This document shows positions 16,133 through 16,312 of a DNA stretch of 16,312 nt, in pieces. The stretch is from Desulfobacteraceae bacterium. GTDB taxonomy: Bacteria; Desulfobacterota; Desulfobacteria; Desulfobacterales; Desulfobacteraceae. The notes below the pieces were generated by a model. The model was not told the origin of the DNA. It did not search any database and worked only from the letters and a program-made list of their open reading frames with translations. Position 1 is the stretch's first letter. The number at the start of each line of letters is the position of its first letter. A program made the position numbers and the translations under genes. The DNA is taken from positions 1 through 16,312 of the forward strand of contig JAFLJU010000238.1 of assembly GCA_022712835.1 (NCBI GenBank), written 5' to 3'.

Positions 16133-16312
16133 CTATTCCCCTTCCCATTGGGGCGTTTGCCTATTGGAAAGGCCGAAATATACAAGTGCTTGGCCCATTA
16201 TCAGGTCGAGCATGGAATTTATGACCTTCTCAGACAATTTATGAACCTTTCGTAACGTAGCCATGGCTAATTGCATTATCCTCGTTAGCGCATCAAGGAA
16301 AGTTATGTTGGC
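16133..16312 (-). CDS. Possible C-terminal fragment of an unknown protein, open at right edge
   Basis: A minus-strand frame enters from the right edge and stops at TAG (16133-16135). It gives 59 residues, including TRIMQLAMATLRKVHKLSEK and ALVYFGLSNRQTPQWEGE. The composition (helical, mixed charge) is plausible for a real protein tail, but I recognise no family, and an open frame of this length can arise by chance. An overlapping 70-residue frame on the same strand (15973-16185) looks less protein-like. Confidence 0.2.
   Translation of the reverse strand, partial: ANITFLDALTRIMQLAMATLRKVHKLSEKVINSMLDLIMGQALVYFGLSNRQTPQWEGE

Overview
The window looks like chromosomal DNA of a Gram-negative, probably deltaproteobacterial (Desulfobacterales-like), bacterium. 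Evidence for this is a large hybrid sensor kinase, exported proteins with Sec or lipoprotein signals, moderate GC with AT-rich intergenic stretches, and a mix of GH3, YncE-phosphoesterase and radical SAM genes. The taxonomic call is an inference from gene style, not from a marker gene. No rRNA, tRNA, CRISPR array or intact mobile element was seen.

Layout. Positions 1-1999 (minus) hold the first 666 residues of a membrane-bound hybrid histidine kinase, cut by the left edge inside its receiver domain. A divergent promoter region (2000-2195) separates it from a plus-strand operon (2196-6883): a GH3-type acyl-acid amido synthetase, a class I SAM methyltransferase, and an exported S9 prolyl-oligopeptidase-type peptidase. 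This operon meets, tail to tail with an 11-nt gap, a five-gene minus-strand operon (13623 down to 6895). In transcription order that operon encodes a PotD-like periplasmic binding protein, a second SAM methyltransferase, a choline-kinase-like phosphotransferase, a short divergent glutamyl-tRNA-reductase-like protein, and a putative lipoprotein joining a YncE-type propeller to a phosphoesterase of the phospholipase C/acid phosphatase type. The last two genes overlap by ATGA.

About 770 nt of mostly non-coding DNA (13645-14415) follows. Next comes a plus-strand radical SAM gene with a cobalamin-binding-like N-terminus (open frame 14502-15947). Its natural start appears to be at 14416 but is out of frame because of an A8 tract directly after the ATG. 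Downstream is a decayed copy of that gene's last codons, then a doubtful minus-strand partial ORF at the right edge.

How the genes may work together (inference). Each convergent operon pairs cytoplasmic modifying enzymes with an exported propeller-plus-hydrolase of matching bond type: amide former plus peptidase, and kinase plus phosphoesterase. With two methyltransferases and a non-heme glutamyl-tRNA-reductase relative, this resembles a small-molecule pathway in which a masked product is made inside the cell and unmasked outside. The divergent reductase is the strongest sign of something undescribed.
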